Shown: positions 10,570-12,506 of the stretch, one piece after another
How the letters are laid out: each line of letters begins with the position of its first letter
Position numbering within the stretch: position 1 is the stretch's first letter
Assembly: GCA_964429675.1 (NCBI GenBank)
Contig: CAYSDF010000027.1
Span: 1 to 12,506, forward strand
Direction: 5' to 3'
Source of the DNA: GWA2-44-9 sp964429675
GTDB lineage: Bacteria; Patescibacteriota; Minisyncoccia; 2-02-FULL-40-12; GWA2-44-9
Length of the DNA stretch: 12,506 bases
Notes under the pieces: generated by a model
What the model saw: only the letters and a program-made list of their open reading frames with translations
Told to the model about the DNA's origin: nothing
Databases searched by the model: none
Position numbers and translations under genes: made by a program

Positions 10570-12443
10570 AAATACTAGGAATAGATTTAGGAACAACTAA
10601 TTCAGCTATGGCGGTGGTCGAGATCGGCCAGCCCAGAATCTTAGAAAATAAAGAAGGCATCCGAACTACGCCATCAGTTGTGGCAGTCGGTAAAAATGGC
10701 GAGAGATATGTCGGTGTTGCCGCTAAACGTCAGGCGGTGACTAATCCCGCTAATACCATCTTTTCCGTAAAAAGGCTTATCGGCCGTAGGTTTTCTGATC
10801 CCGAAGTTCAAAGGGATAAGAAATTACTCCCCTATGAAATAAAAGAAGGTGCTCATGGCGATGTTGAGGTTAAAATGGGTGATAAGTGGTATAAGCCGGC
10901 TGAAATATCAGCCATGATCCTGCAAAAATTAAAGGCTGATGCTGAAGATAAGACTGGAGAGAAAATCACCGAAGCCATCATCACTGTTCCGGCTTATTTT
11001 GATGATTCTCAGAGAAAAGCTACTAAGGACGCCGGTGAAATCGCCGGTCTGACAGTAAAGCGAGTTATCAATGAGCCTACGGCCGCTGCTTTAGCTTATG
11101 GTCTTAACAAAAAGAAAGAGGAGAAGATCGTGGTCTATGACTTTGGCGGAGGAACATTTGACGTCTCGGTATTAGAAATCGGTGACGATACCATCGAAGT
11201 AAAAGGTACCGGCGGAGATACTCACTTGGGCGGCGATGACATTGATCATAAAATCATCCAGTACCTGATGGAGGAATTTAAAAAGGAGCAGGGAGTTGAT
11301 GTGTCCAAGGATCAGCTCGCTGTGCAGAGATTAAAGGATGCCGCCGAAAAGGCTAAGCATGAATTATCCAGTACTCTTCAGACTGAAGTTAATATTCCAT
11401 TTTTGACTGCTGATGCGGGAGGAGCAAAGCACTTTAGCTTGTCATTCACCAGAGCGAAGCTTGAGGAATTAGTAGGAGATCTTACCGCCAGATCAATCAA
11501 GCTTACCAAGGACACTGTAGAAGGAGCCGGCTTTAAAGTCTCAGATATTAATGAGGTAGTAATGGTCGGCGGTCAGACCAGAATGCCCTTAATCGTCGAA
11601 GAAGTGAAAAAGCTTTTCGGCAAGGAGCCTCACAAAGATATAAATCCGGATGAAGTTGTCGCTGTCGGTGCGGCCATTCAAGGCGGAATTATGCAGGGTC
11701 AGGTCAGAGACGTATTGCTTTTGGATGTGACACCACTTTCTTTAGGCATAGAAACTTTGGGTCAGGTATTTACTAAGATGATTGAGAAGAATACAACTGT
11801 GCCGGTTTCAAAGTCTCAGACTTTCTCAACTGCAGCTGACAATCAGCCGTCAGTAGAGATTCATGTTTTACAGGGTGAAAGAGCGATGGCTCATGATAAT
11901 AAAACGCTGGGAAAGTTTATCCTAGACGGTATTCCGCCAGCGCCCCGAGGTGTGCCTCAGGTTGAAGTTTCTTTCGACATTGATGCCAATGGTATCTTGA
12001 ATGTTAAAGCCAAAGACAAGGGGACCGGCAAGGAGCAATCTGTAAGGATTGAAGGTTCATCCGGCCTTACAGAAGAGGAGAAAAAGAGAATGACCGCTGA
12101 TGCTGAAAAGCATGCCGCCGAGGATGCCAAGAAGAAAGAACTGGCCGAAACTAGAAATCTGGCCGAAACACTTATCTACACCACCGAGAAGATGATTAAG
12201 GATAATGATGCTAAAATAAAGGAGGAGGATAAAAAGGAGTTAAATGAGAAGGTAGAATCAGCTAAAAATTCCGTAAAATCAGACAATGCCGAGGAGATAA
12301 AGAAGGCTACCGAAGAACTATCAAAGGTTGCACAGAGGGTTGGTGGTGATCTCTACAAACAAGCTCCTCCGGCATCTGGCGAGCAGCCAAAGCCTGAAGA
12401 AGCACAGAAAGCTGAGGAAACTCCCAAGGAAGAAACTAAATAG
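10563..12443 (+). CDS. dnaK: Molecular chaperone DnaK (Hsp70)
   Basis: This is an ATP-driven Hsp70 chaperone acting with GrpE and DnaJ in the cytoplasm, 626 residues, close to the usual 610-640. The nucleotide-binding domain (1-382) has IDLGTTNS (7-14), DFGGGTFDVS (193-202) and GGQTRMP (336-342). The allosteric linker DVLLLD is at 383-388. The substrate-binding beta domain starts with VTPLSLGIET, and the helical lid covers roughly 500-600. The tail is a proline/glutamate/lysine-rich stretch ending EETPKEETK. ATG 10563 is chosen over the in-frame TTG 10554 because it gives the family N-terminus MSKILGIDLGTT. There is no Shine-Dalgarno, and the start codon lies in a hairpin. dnaJ is not in the window and may follow. 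Confidence 0.98.
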   Translation: MSKILGIDLGTTNSAMAVVEIGQPRILENKEGIRTTPSVVAVGKNGERYVGVAAKRQAVTNPANTIFSVKRLIGRRFSDPEVQRDKKLLPYEIKEGAHGDVEVKMGDKWYKPAEISAMILQKLKADAEDKTGEKITEAIITVPAYFDDSQRKATKDAGEIAGLTVKRVINEPTAAALAYGLNKKKEEKIVVYDFGGGTFDVSVLEIGDDTIEVKGTGGDTHLGGDDIDHKIIQYLMEEFKKEQGVDVSKDQLAVQRLKDAAEKAKHELSSTLQTEVNIPFLTADAGGAKHFSLSFTRAKLEELVGDLTARSIKLTKDTVEGAGFKVSDINEVVMVGGQTRMPLIVEEVKKLFGKEPHKDINPDEVVAVGAAIQGGIMQGQVRDVLLLDVTPLSLGIETLGQVFTKMIEKNTTVPVSKSQTFSTAADNQPSVEIHVLQGERAMAHDNKTLGKFILDGIPPAPRGVPQVEVSFDIDANGILNVKAKDKGTGKEQSVRIEGSSGLTEEEKKRMTADAEKHAAEDAKKKELAETRNLAETLIYTTEKMIKDNDAKIKEEDKKELNEKVESAKNSVKSDNAEEIKKATEELSKVAQRVGGDLYKQAPPASGEQPKPEEAQKAEETPKEETK

Positions 12444-12506
12444 GCCAAGTGGCTAACCGCAGGAGAGCTTGCTCTCTGGGGCACGGCATAAATTCTTGCC
12501 ACCGCC
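12444..12506 (+). other. Non-coding end of window after dnaK
   Basis: The 63 nt after dnaK contain a small hairpin, GAGAG-CTTG-CTCTC, and GTGGC/GCCAC repeats near its two ends. No T tract follows, so I do not call a terminator. No start of another gene is visible before the edge. Confidence 0.4.

Overview
The window looks like part of a small, streamlined bacterial genome of the Patescibacteria/CPR type (Parcubacteria-like). This is an inference from several features together: a compact F1-ATPase operon interrupted by extra genes, a one-domain epsilon subunit, a shortened HrcA, a stand-alone GIY-YIG nuclease, SD-less starts on most core genes, and several proteins I do not recognise. TGA is used as a stop (end of hrcA), so the code-25 lineages are unlikely. 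I saw no rRNA, tRNA, CRISPR array or classical transposase.

Region 1 (1-5458) is the distal half of an F1Fo-ATP synthase operon: the 3' end of atpH, then atpA, atpG, atpD, atpC and a beta-carbonic-anhydrase-like gene, closed by a strong intrinsic terminator. Two foreign-looking units sit inside it. Between atpA and atpG there is a complete minus-strand gene for a 70-residue protein, with its own consensus promoter, SD and terminator. Between atpG and atpD there is a GIY-YIG endonuclease gene bracketed by a perfect 20-bp inverted repeat whose right arm contains the atpD start codon. The atpD-atpC gap is a 118-nt leader with a 12-bp inverted repeat that ends at the atpC start.

Region 2 (5459-8408) holds three plus-strand genes separated by intrinsic terminators: an APC-superfamily permease, an unrecognised 162-residue protein and a histidine-phosphatase-family enzyme. 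The first has a good promoter and the second a weaker one. Region 3 (8371-9086) is a minus-strand orphan gene with its own promoter, divergent from hrcA.

Region 4 (9060-12506) is the heat-shock cluster hrcA-grpE-dnaK. A CIRCE operator overlaps a near-consensus promoter, and the geometry implies that hrcA is read from a leaderless mRNA. dnaK follows a 197-nt structured leader. In that leader a 12+4-bp hairpin encloses the dnaK AUG, and an 18-codon leader ORF stops one nucleotide before that AUG.

The most interesting pattern is that three gene starts (atpD, atpC, dnaK) each form, or directly abut, the right arm of a perfect inverted repeat of 12-20 bp. For atpD and dnaK the upstream reading frame ends at or inside that arm. 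This could be a shared way of coupling start-codon access to upstream translation or to temperature. For atpD and atpC it could instead be the footprint of small mobile elements that inserted next to start codons.
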